From Synechococcus elongatus PCC 11801 (GTDB lineage: Bacteria > Cyanobacteriota > Cyanobacteriia > Synechococcales > Synechococcaceae), in the NCBI RefSeq assembly GCF_003846445.2, contig NZ_CP030139.2, positions 248,001 to 312,000 of the forward strand: a DNA stretch of 64,000 nt, written 5' to 3'. Both the position numbers and the translations under genes were made by a program. The first letter of the stretch is position 1. Each line of letters begins with the position of its first letter. The notes beneath the pieces were generated by a model, which did not search any database, was not told the DNA's origin, and saw only the letters and a program-made list of their open reading frames with translations. This document shows positions 25,701 through 36,989 of the stretch, piece by piece.

Positions 25701-28700
25701 TACCGTCACGTTGACCATCAACGGCAAGACCTTCACGGGTAATGTCGATGCCAATGGTGACTTCAGTATCGATGTTCCTGGTAGTGATTTAGTTGATGAC
25801 CCTGACCTGACCATTGCTGCCAGTGTTGCCACGACCGATGCAGCGGGTAATCCAGGCAGTGCTTCCGACAATCAAACCTATACCGTTGATGCCGATGTCC
25901 CTGTTCCCACGATTACGGTTGATGCGGTAACAGCGGATAACGTGATTAATGCGGCTGAAGCCGGTGGCACTGTTGCGATTACGGGCACTGTTGGCGGTGA
26001 ATTCAATACTGGTGATACCGTCACGTTGACCATCAACGGCAAGACCTTCACGGGTAATGTCGATGCCAATGGTGACTTCAGTATCGATGTTCCTGGTAGT
26101 GATTTAGTTAATGACCCTGACCTGACCATTGCTGCCAGTGTTGCCACGACCGATGCAGCGGGTAATCCAGGCAGTGCTTCCGACAATCAAACCTATACCG
26201 TTGATGCCGATGTCCCTGTTGTAACGATTGACAGCATTAGTGAGGATAGCGGTGCTGCGGGAGACTTTGTCACTAATGACAACACTCTCGTCTTCAACGG
26301 CACTACAGAAGCGAATAGCACCGTTGTCATCAGCTTGGATGGCGTCGAAATCGGCACTGTGACTGCTAATGGCGCTGGCGAGTGGACGTTAGATTACACC
26401 GGCACTCCCTTAGTCGATGGTGACTATCAACTAAGTGTGACGGCAACCAATCCCGCTGGGAATAGTGCCAGCGCGACGCAAGCTATCACTGTTGATACTG
26501 ATGTCCCTGTTCCCACGATTACGGTTGATGCGGTAACAGCGGATAACGTGATTAATGCGGCTGAAGCCGGTGGCACTGTTGCGATTACGGGCACTGTTGG
26601 CGGTGAATTCAATACTGGTGATACCGTCACGTTGACCATCAACGGCAAGACCTTCACGGGTAATGTCGATGCCAATGGTGACTTCAGTATCGATGTTCCT
26701 GGTAGTGATTTAGTTGATGACCCTGACCTGACCATTGCTGCCAGTGTTGCCACGACCGATGCAGCGGGTAATCCAGGCAGTGCTTCCGACAATCAAACCT
26801 ATACCGTTGATGCCGATGTCCCTGTTCCCACGATTACGGTTGATGCGGTAACAGCGGATAACGTGATTAATGCGGCTGAAGCCGGTGGCACTGTTGCGAT
26901 TACGGGCACTGTTGGCGGTGAATTCAATACTGGTGATACCGTCACGTTGACCATCAACGGCAAGACCTTCACGGGTAATGTCGATGCCAATGGTGACTTC
27001 AGTATCGATGTTCCTGGTAGTGATTTAGTTGATGACCCTGACCTGACCATTGCTGCCAGTGTTGCCACGACCGATGCAGCGGGTAATCCAGGCAGTGCTT
27101 CCGACAATCAAACCTATACCGTTGATGCCGATGTCCCTGTTCCCACGATTACGGTTGATGCGGTAACAGCGGATAACGTGATTAATGCGGCTGAAGCCGG
27201 TGGCACTGTTGCGATTACGGGCACTGTTGGTGGTGAATTCAATACTGGTGATACCGTCACGTTGACCATCAACGGCAAGACCTTCACGGGTAATGTCGAT
27301 GCCAATGGTGACTTCAGTATCGATGTTCCTGGTAGTGATTTAGTTAATGACCCTGACCTGACCATTGCTGCCAGTGTTGCCACGACCGATGCAGCGGGTA
27401 ATCCAGGCAGTGCTTCCGACAATCAAACCTATACCGTTGATGCCGATGTCCCTGTTGTAACGATTGACAGCATTAGTGAGGATAGCGGTGCTGCGGGAGA
27501 CTTTGTCACTAATGACAACACTCTCGTCTTCAACGGCACTACAGAAGCGAATAGCACCGTTGTCATCAGCTTGGATGGCGTCGAAATCGGCACTGTGACT
27601 GCTAATGGCGCTGGCGAGTGGACGTTAGATTACACCGGCACTCCCTTAGTCGATGGTGACTATCAACTAAGTGTGACGGCAACCAATCCCGCTGGGAATA
27701 GTGCCAGCGCGACGCAAGCTATCACTGTTGATACTGATGTCCCTGTTCCCACGATTACGGTTGATGCGGTAACAGCGGATAACGTGATTAATGCGGCTGA
27801 AGCCGGTGGCACTGTTGCGATTACGGGCACTGTTGGCGGTGAATTCAATACTGGTGATACCGTCACGTTGACCATCAACGGCAAGACCTTCACGGGTAAT
27901 GTCGATGCCAATGGTGACTTCAGTATCGATGTTCCTGGTAGTGATTTAGTTGATGACCCTGACCTGACCATTGCTGCCAGTGTTGCCACGACCGATGCAG
28001 CGGGTAATCCAGGCAGTGCTTCCGACAATCAAACCTATACCGTTGATGCCGATGTCCCTGTTCCCACGATTACGGTTGATGCGGTAACAGCGGATAACGT
28101 GATTAATGCGGCTGAAGCCGGTGGCACTGTTGCGATTACGGGCACTGTTGGCGGTGAATTCAATACTGGTGATACCGTCACGTTGACCATCAACGGCAAG
28201 ACCTTCACGGGTAATGTCGATGCCAATGGTGACTTCAGTATCGATGTTCCTGGTAGTGATTTAGTTGATGACCCTGACCTGACCATTGCTGCCAGTGTTG
28301 CCACGACCGATGCAGCGGGTAATCCAGGCAGTGCTTCCGACAATCAAACCTATACCGTTGATGCCGATGTCCCTGTTCCCACGATTACGGTTGATGCGGT
28401 AACAGCGGATAACGTGATTAATGCGGCTGAAGCCGGTGGCACTGTTGCGATTACGGGCACTGTTGGTGGTGAATTCAATACTGGTGATACCGTCACGTTG
28501 ACCATCAACGGCAAGACCTTCACGGGTAATGTCGATGCCAATGGTGACTTCAGTATCGATGTTCCTGGTAGTGATTTAGTTAATGACCCTGACCTGACCA
28601 TTGCTGCCAGTGTTGCCACGACCGATGCAGCGGGTAATCCAGGCAGTGCTTCCGACAATCAAACCTATACCGTTGATGCCGATGTCCCTGTTGTAACGAT

Positions 28701-31700
28701 TGACAGCATTAGTGAGGATAGCGGTGCTGCGGGAGACTTTGTCACTAATGACAACACTCTCGTCTTCAACGGCACTACAGAAGCGAATAGCACCGTTGTC
28801 ATCAGCTTGGATGGCGTCGAAATCGGCACTGTGACTGCTAATGGCGCTGGCGAGTGGACGTTAGATTACACCGGCACTCCCTTAGTCGATGGTGACTATC
28901 AACTAAGTGTGACGGCAACCAATCCCGCTGGGAATAGTGCCAGCGCGACGCAAGCTATCACTGTTGATACTGATGTCCCTGTTCCCACGATTACGGTTGA
29001 TGCGGTAACAGCGGATAACGTGATTAATGCGGCTGAAGCCGGTGGCACTGTTGCGATTACGGGCACTGTTGGTGGTGAATTCAATACTGGTGATACCGTC
29101 ACGTTGACCATCAACGGCAAGACCTTCACGGGTAATGTCGATGCCAATGGTGACTTCAGTATCGATGTTCCTGGTAGTGATTTAGTTAATGACCCTGACC
29201 TGACCATTGCTGCCAGTGTTGCCACGACCGATGCAGCGGGTAATCCAAGCAGTGCTTCCGACAATCAAACCTATACCGTTGATGCGACAGCGCCAGGTGC
29301 TCCTGTTGTCAGCATCACCGAAGATGCCAATGACGATGGGTTCATCAGTGCGGCTGAACTCACAGGCAACGTGGATGTTGAAGTTGCTCTACCGAAGGAT
29401 GCAGTTGCTGGCGATACTCTCACGGTTCGAGATGGGGTTAATCCAGACCAAGTCATCACCCTAGATGCCGATGACATTACGGCAGGGAGTGTCACTGTCA
29501 GCTTCCCGACTCCGAATGATGGTGAGACTATTGCGGTCACAGCTTTCATCACCGATGCAGCTGCTAACCAAGGAGCTGATGGAACTGATAGCGCTCAACT
29601 CAATCTGGATGCTCCCCAGGTAGGAGCGCTGGATATCACGACACCGACAGACACGGGTGCAGATGATCTGATTACTGGCAATGGCAATCCTGTTCTGACC
29701 TTCACGGGTGAACCTGACCTGACCATCACCCTCGAAGGGCCGGATGGCCAGATGGTGGATAGTGCTGCCTACACCGTTATCGAAACACCGGGTACCAATC
29801 CTGGTGACCCATCGACCTACAGGGTCACCTTATTAGATGCTGACCCGAGCACCAATGGAGTACAGCCCTTTGGTGATTTCTTGAATGGCAGTCCAACCAA
29901 CAATCCAGACAATACTGGCGACGGTATCTACACCCTCGTTGCCACCGATCAAGCGGGTAATAGCACCAACGTTGATGAGTTTGTCATTGATACGACTGCT
30001 CCTAACATCGCTATCACTGCTATCACCAACGACAGTGGCACCCCCGGTGACTTCATTACCAACGATCAAACTCTGATCTATGTCGGGACAGCTGACGCCA
30101 ATGCACGGGTAACACTGACTCTTACAGATAGCAACAGCAACACTGTCTTCATTACCACCACCACCGCAGATGGCAATGGCAACTGGACAATAGATCGCAC
30201 TGCCAACGAAACCTTGGCTGGAGGCACTTACACCCTAACAGCCAGCACAACAGACTTGGTTGGTAACACAACCACCGATACGCAGTCCATCACCGTTGAA
30301 ACTACGGCACCAGGGATTGCCATCACTGGCATTAGTACTGATAGTGGTGTCCCGAGCGACTTTATCACCAACGACCAAACCCTAGTTATTGCCGGGACTT
30401 GGACCAACCTGCCCACCAATACTTTGGCAGTGACCTTCAACGGTACTACCTACACCTTGGGGCAAAGTCCTCAGCTAACAGTCAATGGCAACAACTGGAC
30501 CCTAAACCTCAGCAGTATCACCACCCCTCCAGGGAATTACACCATCACTGCTGTCACCACCGATTTGGCTAGCAACACCAGCCAAGCCACTCAAAACGTC
30601 ACGATCGACACCACGGCACCCAGTGCCAGCATCACGCTGACATCCAACATCACAGCAGATGATGTCATCAACGCCGTCGAAGCGGGACAGTTGATTCCGA
30701 TCACCGGAACCGTCGGTGGGGATGTCAAAGCTGGTGACATCGTCACTCTCACGATCAACGACCAAACCTTCACGGGAGCAGTCGCCAATGGTGGCTTTAG
30801 CATTAACGTCTTAGGTAGCGCCTTAGTCGCTGACGCTGATCGTACGATTCAGGCCAGCGTCACCACCACTGACCTCGCTGGTAACAGCACCACCGCTACC
30901 GATACAGAAAGCTACATCCTTGATACGGTCATTCCGACTCTGAACATCTCCGCAGCCGATACAAACCTATCGGCAGGGGGAAGCACCACCCTCACCTTCA
31001 CTTTCAGTGAAATCCCTGTGGGCTTCACCAGTGCTGATGTCGTTGTGGCGGGTGGTACCCTCTCCAACTTCTCACCGACTGCCAATCCGCTGATCTTCAC
31101 AGCGACCTTCACTCAGTCGGGTAATGCCACCCCCAGCATCTCTGTCGCTAATAACAGCTACACCGATGCGGCGGGGAATGGCGGTACTGGCGACAGCCTG
31201 AGTCTGGGGGCTGATACTGCCGCACCAGAACTTGGGGATGACCTAGATGTTACGGATCCGACGGATAGCGCTGCCGATGACCTGCTGACCAACAATAGTA
31301 ACCCTGTCCTTACCTTTACTGGCGAGCCGGGGCTGGTTATCACTCTTATAGGACCAGCCGGAACCGTATTACTAGGCGGTTCCTACCGCGTCACAGAAAA
31401 ACCAGGCGCTAATCCTGGCGACCCTTCCCTCTATACGGTGACGCTGCTCGATGCTGATCTAACCACTGTCGGCAACCAACCCTTTGGTGATTTCTTTAAC
31501 GGCGTAGCAACGGGTAATCCCGACAACACCAGCGACGGTCTTTACACGATCGTGGCGACTGATGCAGTGGGGAGCAGTACAGCAGTGGGCCAATTTGAGA
31601 TTGATACGCTGGCGCCAGAATCGGCTACAGGACTCGATCTTATTGACTCCTCGGATACGGGGGTCAGCAATACTGACAACATTACCCAAGACACTACTCC

Positions 31701-33750
31701 CACCTTTGATGTCTTCCTGCCTAATACTGCTAAGACCGGAGACATTGTCAACCTCTTGGACGGGCTGGGCAATGTGATTGGAACAGGCATTGTCAGCAGT
31801 AATGGCCAACCCTCCATTCGGATCACGACCCAAGAGCTACAGGAAGGGGTTTACAACATTGAGGCTCAAATCACCGATCAAGCTGGCAATGTAGGGCTGG
31901 TTGGAGCAGCTCAGCTGACGATTACTGTCAATCTCTCAGCTGAGGATGATTTAGCTTCCGTTCCGCCTGGAGAAGCTATCGTCATTGATGTGCTTGCGAA
32001 TGATCGAGGCTCTGGTATTCGAATCACCAGTTTTACTCAGCCTCAAAATGGCACGGTAGCGATTGACGATAATGGCACTCCAAATGATTTCAGTGATGAT
32101 CAACTCATCTATACGGCTAATCCCAATGCCACTCCCTTTGCGCTTGGGTCTCCTCAGCAAGGTCTCCTGCAAATTGCAGGACAGGGGCTAACTGATAGCT
32201 TTACTTACACCGTGATAGATGTAAATGGAGAGACTCGAACTGCAACGGTTAATGTTGCTCTAACGCCTGAACAACCTCGTCTCAAATTCACCCTCAATCA
32301 AGCTCGTGGAGAGTTCAATAATGAAGTCGTAGCTTTCCGAGTCGATGATTCCCAGGGTGCTATCAACGGTGTCTTGCCAGGAACTCCTGGTTACCTGCAA
32401 GCCATTTTGGACCAAGTTAATCGTGGGGCAGGTGAAGTTATCTTCTCCGGTCTTGGAGAACTGACTCGGCTTGAAGGTGGAGCACTCCTGTTTGGCGAAC
32501 CTCTCACCCGCATCTCAGACACCTTTAGACCCGATCAGCCCCTTGGCTTCCTGTTGGTGCAAAACAACACCCTCGATGTTGTTGCCGAAGAGTTGCGGGC
32601 AGGGAATCTCACCACCAAAGTCTTCTTTGGTCAGAACGCTGCCAACGGTGGCAACGCTTATGTCCTAGATCAGATGCAAAGCAACAAAATTCTGCTGCGT
32701 TGGGAAGACGGTGGCACAGCCAACATTGAAGACTTTGATTTCAATGATCTTGAGTTCACCGTTGAACTCACGAATGACCCTGTTCCTTTAGGAGCACGGA
32801 CTCAAGGGGCTTTGCAGGCTGAGATTATTGATTTCCGTTCGGAGTCAGCCAACCTTGCAGCAGTCGTCGATGGCAAAATTCAAATCGGCTTCCAAATTCA
32901 ATCCGAGGCCGCTAACCTCAATCGCTTTGCCTTCTACGAAGTGATTGACGAAGCCGGTACTATCCGCATTCAAGGCACTAACCAGACTGTCCGACCGGGA
33001 GATGCCAACTATGCAGAGGTAGCACTAGCACAGCAGATCGAGTTGATCTCAGATGGTCAACGATTAGCGGCAGAAGTAGATGCTGGCAAGATGTATGCCC
33101 CATTCCTGATCAGTGAATCAGATAATGGTGTGGAATACTACTTTGCCTATGCAAACGCAAACCCCGACAAGATCGACCATGTACGGCTCTTGGCAGACAA
33201 TACCTTTGCTTTTGAAGACCAACTCAATGGTGGCGATCGTGACTTTGATGACTTCATTATTAAAGTTGAGCAACCTTCGAGATTCAATGAGTTCATTGAT
33301 CTCACTGGCTTTGATGGTCAACAAGTCCGCGTAGATTTCAGCGAGATTGTTAGTGATGCTGGTTTCAGTAACTCTGTTGGCTTCTATGCCGTAGCTGACA
33401 GATTGGGTCGCATCCGTGATCCGCTGAGTGGAGAGTTGATCAGCCCCAATGATCCTGGTTATGCAGCGCTAGCACAGCAGAATGCAGTGTCTGGTCTCAT
33501 CATCGACAACAGCAGTGGTAGTCAAAGCATTACGCTGTCGGGTGGCGAGCTGTATGCTCCCTTCCTGAATGTTGTGGAATCGCCTGAGCTGTCTCGTACC
33601 TATTTCTCCTTCTTAGGTGCTAATCCTGACAAAGCCGATCATATTCTCGTCTCGGAAAGCGATCGCCTTTTCCGCTTTGAGGATACGTTTGGTAGCGGTG
33701 ATGCTGATTTTAATGATCTGCAGTTCCGCATTAGTCTCACTGCTATTTAG
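22744..33750 (+). CDS. Giant Ig-like repeat surface protein with DUF4114-like C-terminus
   Basis: 3,668 residues from the ATG at 22744 (GTG at 22741 also possible). The N-terminal ~200 residues hold [20 protein letters not shown] and [11 protein letters not shown], a metallopeptidase-like signature. After transition domains comes an array (residues ~640-2182) of 11 A units (105 aa, [20 protein letters not shown]...) and 4 B units (97 aa, [20 protein letters not shown]...), all Ig-like (Bap/BIG type). About 1,000 residues of more divergent Ig-like domains follow ([39 protein letters not shown]) and a VCBS-like segment. Three DUF4114-like modules end the protein, each with acidic loops: [27 protein letters not shown]. 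It is probably a surface or secreted adhesin or biofilm/grazing-resistance protein; the export route is not visible. One HIP1 site only, at 33659. Confidence 0.85.
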   Translation: MGLSPSNSDLNNNTGILSTAVSLFTYEELSSTQVELLTPLQLLVQEQLSTWFNQEDYLTQLAIPFSATAGTESWIANAEVLRQSILDGSYSIRLEVRSGADLNGALGAYSATDTTGQPTVYLNGDWLASASAAQIQAVLLEEIGHDFDNRLNNGVDSLGDEGEIFANLVQGNEFNLAALQQSADQAQINLDGQAISIEQSAPTIDVGGVFLNFNGPQLQSGTALQAGAVYKYTNIATVGGVQINALITVASISAGTTLTNIDTDAGVNYTVGSQTFNGTNFWSPTITTTGAGGNVSFRVEFQNNADNSPIILTNLYNNSIDLDGSEFVEYGGFSQYQVSNITGLPRTRTAGTTSTSSGTNTNLTTPTEIAAAAGTGGQVRFVNTPQTTYSNSATGLILNDEGRVQTLFDSASSFTITLGINGAATNRQFGSVFAFIPFASTPTTVTTPTVNSQITNDTTPTITGTVGNTVLGGSEPFTVVVNGVTYDRNNASLTINGLTWSLTIPNGNALVQNTYNVTVTRNNVLVDQTAGELIIDTTAPTVTITDDEPGTGNIAGGDIVYTFTFNEAVTGFTADDITVANGTKGTFTAVSPTEYTLVVTPDAGFEGNITVDVAAGVAIDAAGNPNTAATQSVQPVDTDVPVPTITVDAVTADNVINAAEAGGTVAITGTVGGEFNTGDTVTLTINGKTFTGNVDANGDFSIDVPGSDLVDDPDLTIAASVATTDAAGNPGSASDNQTYTVDADVPVVTIDSISEDSGAAGDFVTNDNTLVFNGTTEANSTVVISLDGVEIGTVTANGAGEWTLDYTGTPLVDGDYQLSVTATNPAGNSASATQAITVDTDVPVPTITVDAVTADNVINAAEAGGTVAITGTVGGEFNTGDTVTLTINGKTFTGNVDANGDFSIDVPGSDLVDDPDLTIAASVATTDAAGNPGSASDNQTYTVDADVPVPTITVDAVTADNVINAAEAGGTVAITGTVGGEFNTGDTVTLTINGKTFTGNVDANGDFSIDVPGSDLVDDPDLTIAASVATTDAAGNPGSASDNQTYTVDADVPVPTITVDAVTADNVINAAEAGGTVAITGTVGGEFNTGDTVTLTINGKTFTGNVDANGDFSIDVPGSDLVNDPDLTIAASVATTDAAGNPGSASDNQTYTVDADVPVVTIDSISEDSGAAGDFVTNDNTLVFNGTTEANSTVVISLDGVEIGTVTANGAGEWTLDYTGTPLVDGDYQLSVTATNPAGNSASATQAITVDTDVPVPTITVDAVTADNVINAAEAGGTVAITGTVGGEFNTGDTVTLTINGKTFTGNVDANGDFSIDVPGSDLVDDPDLTIAASVATTDAAGNPGSASDNQTYTVDADVPVPTITVDAVTADNVINAAEAGGTVAITGTVGGEFNTGDTVTLTINGKTFTGNVDANGDFSIDVPGSDLVDDPDLTIAASVATTDAAGNPGSASDNQTYTVDADVPVPTITVDAVTADNVINAAEAGGTVAITGTVGGEFNTGDTVTLTINGKTFTGNVDANGDFSIDVPGSDLVNDPDLTIAASVATTDAAGNPGSASDNQTYTVDADVPVVTIDSISEDSGAAGDFVTNDNTLVFNGTTEANSTVVISLDGVEIGTVTANGAGEWTLDYTGTPLVDGDYQLSVTATNPAGNSASATQAITVDTDVPVPTITVDAVTADNVINAAEAGGTVAITGTVGGEFNTGDTVTLTINGKTFTGNVDANGDFSIDVPGSDLVDDPDLTIAASVATTDAAGNPGSASDNQTYTVDADVPVPTITVDAVTADNVINAAEAGGTVAITGTVGGEFNTGDTVTLTINGKTFTGNVDANGDFSIDVPGSDLVDDPDLTIAASVATTDAAGNPGSASDNQTYTVDADVPVPTITVDAVTADNVINAAEAGGTVAITGTVGGEFNTGDTVTLTINGKTFTGNVDANGDFSIDVPGSDLVNDPDLTIAASVATTDAAGNPGSASDNQTYTVDADVPVVTIDSISEDSGAAGDFVTNDNTLVFNGTTEANSTVVISLDGVEIGTVTANGAGEWTLDYTGTPLVDGDYQLSVTATNPAGNSASATQAITVDTDVPVPTITVDAVTADNVINAAEAGGTVAITGTVGGEFNTGDTVTLTINGKTFTGNVDANGDFSIDVPGSDLVNDPDLTIAASVATTDAAGNPSSASDNQTYTVDATAPGAPVVSITEDANDDGFISAAELTGNVDVEVALPKDAVAGDTLTVRDGVNPDQVITLDADDITAGSVTVSFPTPNDGETIAVTAFITDAAANQGADGTDSAQLNLDAPQVGALDITTPTDTGADDLITGNGNPVLTFTGEPDLTITLEGPDGQMVDSAAYTVIETPGTNPGDPSTYRVTLLDADPSTNGVQPFGDFLNGSPTNNPDNTGDGIYTLVATDQAGNSTNVDEFVIDTTAPNIAITAITNDSGTPGDFITNDQTLIYVGTADANARVTLTLTDSNSNTVFITTTTADGNGNWTIDRTANETLAGGTYTLTASTTDLVGNTTTDTQSITVETTAPGIAITGISTDSGVPSDFITNDQTLVIAGTWTNLPTNTLAVTFNGTTYTLGQSPQLTVNGNNWTLNLSSITTPPGNYTITAVTTDLASNTSQATQNVTIDTTAPSASITLTSNITADDVINAVEAGQLIPITGTVGGDVKAGDIVTLTINDQTFTGAVANGGFSINVLGSALVADADRTIQASVTTTDLAGNSTTATDTESYILDTVIPTLNISAADTNLSAGGSTTLTFTFSEIPVGFTSADVVVAGGTLSNFSPTANPLIFTATFTQSGNATPSISVANNSYTDAAGNGGTGDSLSLGADTAAPELGDDLDVTDPTDSAADDLLTNNSNPVLTFTGEPGLVITLIGPAGTVLLGGSYRVTEKPGANPGDPSLYTVTLLDADLTTVGNQPFGDFFNGVATGNPDNTSDGLYTIVATDAVGSSTAVGQFEIDTLAPESATGLDLIDSSDTGVSNTDNITQDTTPTFDVFLPNTAKTGDIVNLLDGLGNVIGTGIVSSNGQPSIRITTQELQEGVYNIEAQITDQAGNVGLVGAAQLTITVNLSAEDDLASVPPGEAIVIDVLANDRGSGIRITSFTQPQNGTVAIDDNGTPNDFSDDQLIYTANPNATPFALGSPQQGLLQIAGQGLTDSFTYTVIDVNGETRTATVNVALTPEQPRLKFTLNQARGEFNNEVVAFRVDDSQGAINGVLPGTPGYLQAILDQVNRGAGEVIFSGLGELTRLEGGALLFGEPLTRISDTFRPDQPLGFLLVQNNTLDVVAEELRAGNLTTKVFFGQNAANGGNAYVLDQMQSNKILLRWEDGGTANIEDFDFNDLEFTVELTNDPVPLGARTQGALQAEIIDFRSESANLAAVVDGKIQIGFQIQSEAANLNRFAFYEVIDEAGTIRIQGTNQTVRPGDANYAEVALAQQIELISDGQRLAAEVDAGKMYAPFLISESDNGVEYYFAYANANPDKIDHVRLLADNTFAFEDQLNGGDRDFDDFIIKVEQPSRFNEFIDLTGFDGQQVRVDFSEIVSDAGFSNSVGFYAVADRLGRIRDPLSGELISPNDPGYAALAQQNAVSGLIIDNSSGSQSITLSGGELYAPFLNVVESPELSRTYFSFLGANPDKADHILVSESDRLFRFEDTFGSGDADFNDLQFRISLTAI
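24661..29289 (+). repeat. Nested tandem array: 11 A units (315 bp) and 4 B units (291 bp), 1,236-bp higher-order period
   Basis: Order A1 24661, B1 24976, A2-A4 25267/25582/25897, B2 26212, A5-A7 26503/26818/27133, B3 27448, A8-A10 27739/28054/28369, B4 28684, A11 28975-29289. B-to-B distance is exactly 1,236 bp three times. Units are almost identical at nucleotide level. Variants are GGTGGTGAATTC or GGCGGTGAATTC, GTTGATGACC or GTTAATGACC, and a single GGC-to-AGC change in A11. In each complete AAA block the third A carries GTTAATGACC. The array is in frame and keeps the protein open. Confidence 0.95.
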
Positions 33751-33798
33751 ATCTCAGCATCAGAGAGCAGTGTTGCCATATAGCTGAAGCAATGGTTT

Positions 33799-33834
33799 AA
33801 CCCCGAGTCTCTGATGAGATTAGGGGTTTTTTTG
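33799..33834 (+). terminator. Intrinsic terminator of the giant repeat-protein gene
   Basis: AACCCC pairs with GGGGTT, with an inner TCTC/GAGA stem around TGAT, followed by a run of T. It starts 48 bp after the stop codon. Confidence 0.8.
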
Positions 33835-33853
33835 AACAATTTTGAGGTTGTCT

Positions 33854-35035
33854 GTGTCTGTCTCTGCGAAGGAATCAATTTCTTTTATTAACTCAATTAA
33901 ATGGCTTATAGCCACTTTTCTTTTGTGGCGTCTAGCATTATTTATTGTCGCATTTACAGGGTTAAGCTTATCGATAGAGTATCCAGGAACCTATGATCAC
34001 AACTCTCATTGGGTGTACTTTGAGAACAACTATATTCTTAATGGCTTCTTTCGCTGGGATGCAGACTGGTATGACTTGATTGCGAGAGAGGGATATTTTA
34101 ATGGTCAGGATGAAAGAAAGGGGAATACAACTGCTTTTTTTCCTCTTTTTCCACTTCTTTCAAGGTGGCTGTCTCATGTTTTTAGCTCTCATCTAATTGC
34201 AGGATTAGTGATATCTAATGTCTCACTACTCCTTGCTCTAGGTATTTGCTATAGAATTGGAGTAAAGTTCTATAAGGAACAGATTGTTCAAAGATCAATA
34301 ATTTTAATTTTGTCATTTCCCGGTTCTTTTTTCTTCAGCACATACTACACTGAAGGCCTTTACTTTTTTCTAACTTCTGCAAGTTTACTTTACTATTTTA
34401 GAGATAATTATCTAGCCTCTGGCTGCTTTGGATTTCTTGCATCTCTCACACGTCCTACTGGAGTTTCACTAATTATCGCTATGGCTATCTCTAGCGCATT
34501 TCAGAAAATTCTGGGTAAAAAAACAATCAAACCATCTATTTCTTTTTTACTTTTAATACCACTGGGACTACTTACTTATATGGCTTTTCTCTATATTTAT
34601 ACAGGCAATGCATTTATATTTAGTACTTCTCAAGTTTATTGGGGGCGCAGTTTTAATTTTCCTCTTTTATCACTCATTCAATCAATAAAAGAAATCAATT
34701 TCTCCTTGCCAAGAGATATGAATAATACGCAAATACTGGTTAATTCTTTTTGTGCATTTTTGTTTTTAGGGAGTGGGGCATGGATGCTTATTAAAAACTT
34801 AAAATCTCAAGAAAACATAACACTTCCACTTTGGGTTTTAATTGGTGTTCTTTTCCCTTTATCAACAGGAAGCACAGATTCTATGGTTCGGTTTTGTTCG
34901 GTTTTGTTTCCTGTATTTTTTATGCTTGCAGCTTCTCTTAAAAAAGAGGTTCATTATGCATGGTTGATCAGTTTTTTCTCTGCATTACAGGCTGTCTATC
35001 TTCTGGGATTTATGAATAAGTTTTGGGTTGTATAA
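33854..35035 (+). CDS. Membrane protein of the PIG-V/GT-C mannosyltransferase-like family
   Basis: 393 residues from GTG 33854, chosen because GAGG (33844-33847) lies 6 nt before it; TTG codons at 33842 and 33848 are alternatives. No ATG is available near the N-terminus. There are about nine or ten hydrophobic helices. The first luminal loop has FFRWDADWYDLIAREGYF and TTAFFPLFPLL (acidic GT-C motif), then LSFPGSFFFSTYYTEGLYFF and LTRPTG, as in PIG-V-like glycosyltransferases that use polyprenyl-phosphate sugars at membranes. The gene is distinctly AT-rich and without HIP1, unlike the chromosome around it, which suggests transfer. It could glycosylate an exported neighbour such as the giant protein upstream; that is speculative. 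Confidence 0.75.
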   Translation: MSVSAKESISFINSIKWLIATFLLWRLALFIVAFTGLSLSIEYPGTYDHNSHWVYFENNYILNGFFRWDADWYDLIAREGYFNGQDERKGNTTAFFPLFPLLSRWLSHVFSSHLIAGLVISNVSLLLALGICYRIGVKFYKEQIVQRSIILILSFPGSFFFSTYYTEGLYFFLTSASLLYYFRDNYLASGCFGFLASLTRPTGVSLIIAMAISSAFQKILGKKTIKPSISFLLLIPLGLLTYMAFLYIYTGNAFIFSTSQVYWGRSFNFPLLSLIQSIKEINFSLPRDMNNTQILVNSFCAFLFLGSGAWMLIKNLKSQENITLPLWVLIGVLFPLSTGSTDSMVRFCSVLFPVFFMLAASLKKEVHYAWLISFFSALQAVYLLGFMNKFWVV

Positions 35036-35036
35036 C

Positions 35037-35300
35037 TATTTATTTCAGTTGAAGTCCCGCTTAGTGGATCCAGACATGGAAGTACGCTGCTGGATTGCCA
35101 ATACTCTGAAACGGATTGGCACTGAAGCTGCAGTGGACGCTCTCTTCCAAGCACTGCATGAGCTACCGGCAGAGGAATTAGAGAGAAGATACCTGAGTCG
35201 TCCCACCTATGCACTTCTGCTGGACGGATTGAATCAGCCCTTTGCCTCGGCAGGGGAGAAGCTGGTGTCGGTGTTTCTGTCTGAGGGCGATCGCGCTTTT
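35037..35300 (+). pseudogene. HEAT-repeat protein fragment fused to an unknown fragment
   Basis: The stretch reads FQLKSRLVDPDMEVRCWIAN, TLKRIGTEAAVDALFQALHE (a HEAT-type helix pair), then NQPFASAGEKLVSVFLSEGD. There is no good start and it ends abruptly near 35300, where the antisense recombinase fragment begins. The last 70 bp have a near-identical copy at about 39590-39660 on the opposite strand. It appears to be debris from one or two larger genes. Confidence 0.5.
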
Positions 35301-35842
35301 AGATCCTGCCAGCGGAGGCTACAGAGTTCAGAAACCCTCACCCCTGCTCCATAGAGCACTTGCAGAATCAAGCGATCGCGGTCATTGCCCGCCGCTGCAA
35401 TCAGGCTTTGAATGATGCTTTCAGGCAAGATCCGTTCAGCCAACGTGTCTTTGACTTTGGGGGCATGAATGGCAGCTGCTACATTCACGGGCACCACACC
35501 CAAGCGCTTCGACAAGAAGCTAAACAGCGACTTCAGCACAGCCACAGTCCGCCGCCGACTCGAAGCCTGCAAACACTCAGGCGAATGACGAAGAAGGACA
35601 GCGCGATCGCCCCGAGGTAGTTGATCGAGCCGATCGAGATAGATTTGCAAATCCGCCAGCGTCACTTGGGGCAAAGGCTTCTGAACCCAGTGCCGAAACA
35701 CCCGTGCCTCTTGCAAGTAGTAACGCTGAGTATGTGGCGATCGCCCATGGACCCACAGTGCTAAGGCTGGTTCCCAAGTATCTGCTGAGGAGGATGGAAC
35801 AAGCTCAGTCGGACTGGATCGCGCGATCGCCCTTGATGTCAT
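35234..35842 (-). pseudogene. Truncated tyrosine recombinase (XerC/XerD/phage-integrase type)
   Basis: The first ~178 codons give a SAM-like core-binding domain (SPHTQRYYLQEARVFRHWVQ, RRRTVAVLKSLFSFLSKRLG, NVAAAIHAPKVKDTLAERIL) and the start of the catalytic domain: RDRLILQVLYGAGVRVSELC SLRWQDL, which holds the first catalytic Arg. Homology then stops at about 35300; the remaining Lys, HxxR and Tyr nucleophile are missing. Strand exchange is therefore impossible. The last codons overlap the unknown fragment on the other strand. The start ATG at 35842 looks normal. Confidence 0.75.
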
Positions 35843-35861
35843 GAGCAGGAACTCCAGCGCT

Positions 35862-35879
35862 AGCGATCGCTGTACTGAT
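35862..35879 (+). repeat. Left 18-bp direct repeat flanking the DUF3800 gene
   Basis: AGCGATCGCTGTACTGAT, identical to 36880-36897 and in the same orientation. It includes a HIP1 octamer, but the ten other bases also match. Confidence 0.8.
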
Positions 35880-35922
35880 TCCCATCCAGCTTAATGCAAG
35901 AGTAGAAGACTAATCTTGCATT

Positions 35923-36768
35923 GTGAGTATGGACGGAGCCCCTCGATCGCCAACCTGCTATTTCGTCGATGAAGCAGGCGATGGCACGGTCTTTAATGCC
36001 AAGGGCAAAGTCATCATTGGGACACAAGGCTGTTCTCGTTTTTTCATGCTCGGCCTCTTGCAAGTCGAAGACCCCGATCGCATTGGCCAAGAACTAGAGG
36101 ACTTACGGAAAGAAATCCTCGCAGATCCAAACCTCGCCCATATTCCCTCTCTCCAACCCGATCGCCGCAAGACTGCGATCGCCTTTCATGCCAAGGATGA
36201 TCATCCTTTAGTCAGGGAACGAGTTTTCCACCTGATTGAGAAGCACCAGTCGCAGCTCAAGTTCTTCGCGGTGATTCGCTGCAAAACGGCGCTACTCCAA
36301 TACATTTACGAGCGCCAGCGCCAATCCGAAGACTACCGCTACCGAGACAACGAGCTCTATGACTACCTCGTGCGCAGGCTCTTCCGCGATCGCCTGCATA
36401 CTCAAGAGGCCTATCGCATCTTCTTTGCCAAGCGTGGCAATTCCGATCGCACCAAGGCTTTGAAAGCTGCTCTCCAAGGCGCGATCGCTAATCTGGAATC
36501 AGCCAAGGGCATCCGTTCTACAGCGGCGATCGAAGTTGAGTCCGTTCTATCGAGAGAGCAGCCCTGCCTACAGCTGGCGGATTACTTTCTCTGGGTCGTG
36601 CAACGGCTTTTCGAGAAGCAGGAAGATCAGTACCTGCAGCAAGTCCTACCGGCTCTCAGTCTGATTGTCGATATTGATGATGCGACTCGCCAGCCCTTTG
36701 GTCGCTACTACTCACGTCAGAAGCCGATTAGCCTAGCTGAGATTCAAAAAGCTAGACCCGAGATATAG
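35923..36768 (+). CDS. DUF3800 domain-containing protein
   Basis: 281 residues. CYFVDEAGDGT near the N-terminus is the DUF3800 signature (an RNase H-like acidic site), followed by FFMLGLLQVEDPD, IAFHAKDDHPLVRERVFHLI, and a late REQPCLQLADYFLWVVQRLFE, typical of the family's conserved D-Y-x-x-W end. The family has a nuclease-like fold and often occurs in mobile or defence contexts, with no settled function. Start GTG 35923; ATG 35929 is equally possible. The gene lies alone between 18-bp direct repeats in a region of gene debris, with several HIP1 sites inside, so it is not a recent arrival by that measure. Confidence 0.8.
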   Translation: MSMDGAPRSPTCYFVDEAGDGTVFNAKGKVIIGTQGCSRFFMLGLLQVEDPDRIGQELEDLRKEILADPNLAHIPSLQPDRRKTAIAFHAKDDHPLVRERVFHLIEKHQSQLKFFAVIRCKTALLQYIYERQRQSEDYRYRDNELYDYLVRRLFRDRLHTQEAYRIFFAKRGNSDRTKALKAALQGAIANLESAKGIRSTAAIEVESVLSREQPCLQLADYFLWVVQRLFEKQEDQYLQQVLPALSLIVDIDDATRQPFGRYYSRQKPISLAEIQKARPEI

Positions 36769-36989
36769 GATTACCGACTCAGGGAAGGTAATCACACGGC
36801 GTGGAGCCGAATTTTGTCTCGGGTCACCTATAGTCTATCCCACTCAGCAGGAAAACGCTCTAGGGGCAACGTGAGGAGCAGCGATCGCTGTACTGATGCA
36901 AGGTTTTAAGAGATCCAGCACTACTCAACAGTAATGGGATGAGTCTTATCTGTTTTTCGGTATACTCATACAGAAATTCAAGTCAAAAT
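36769..36989. other. Intergenic region with right direct repeat
   Basis: 221 bp between the DUF3800 gene and the lipoprotein gene. Contains the second 18-bp repeat (36880-36897). An in-frame ATG at 36939 could extend the lipoprotein by 17 residues, but this would precede the signal peptide. Confidence 0.5.
36880..36897 (+). repeat. Right 18-bp direct repeat flanking the DUF3800 gene
   Basis: AGCGATCGCTGTACTGAT, identical to 35862-35879, 1,018 bp apart. The bases immediately outside differ. Confidence 0.8.

Noticed and set aside
24642-29264. Repeated antisense ORFs of 102 and 121 codons through the giant gene
   Set aside because: They are mirror frames of the A and B repeats, identical because the repeats are identical, and have no signal of their own.
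24661-29289. Regular repeats considered as a CRISPR array
   Set aside because: Units are 291-315 bp, coding and without unique spacers; no cas gene is present.
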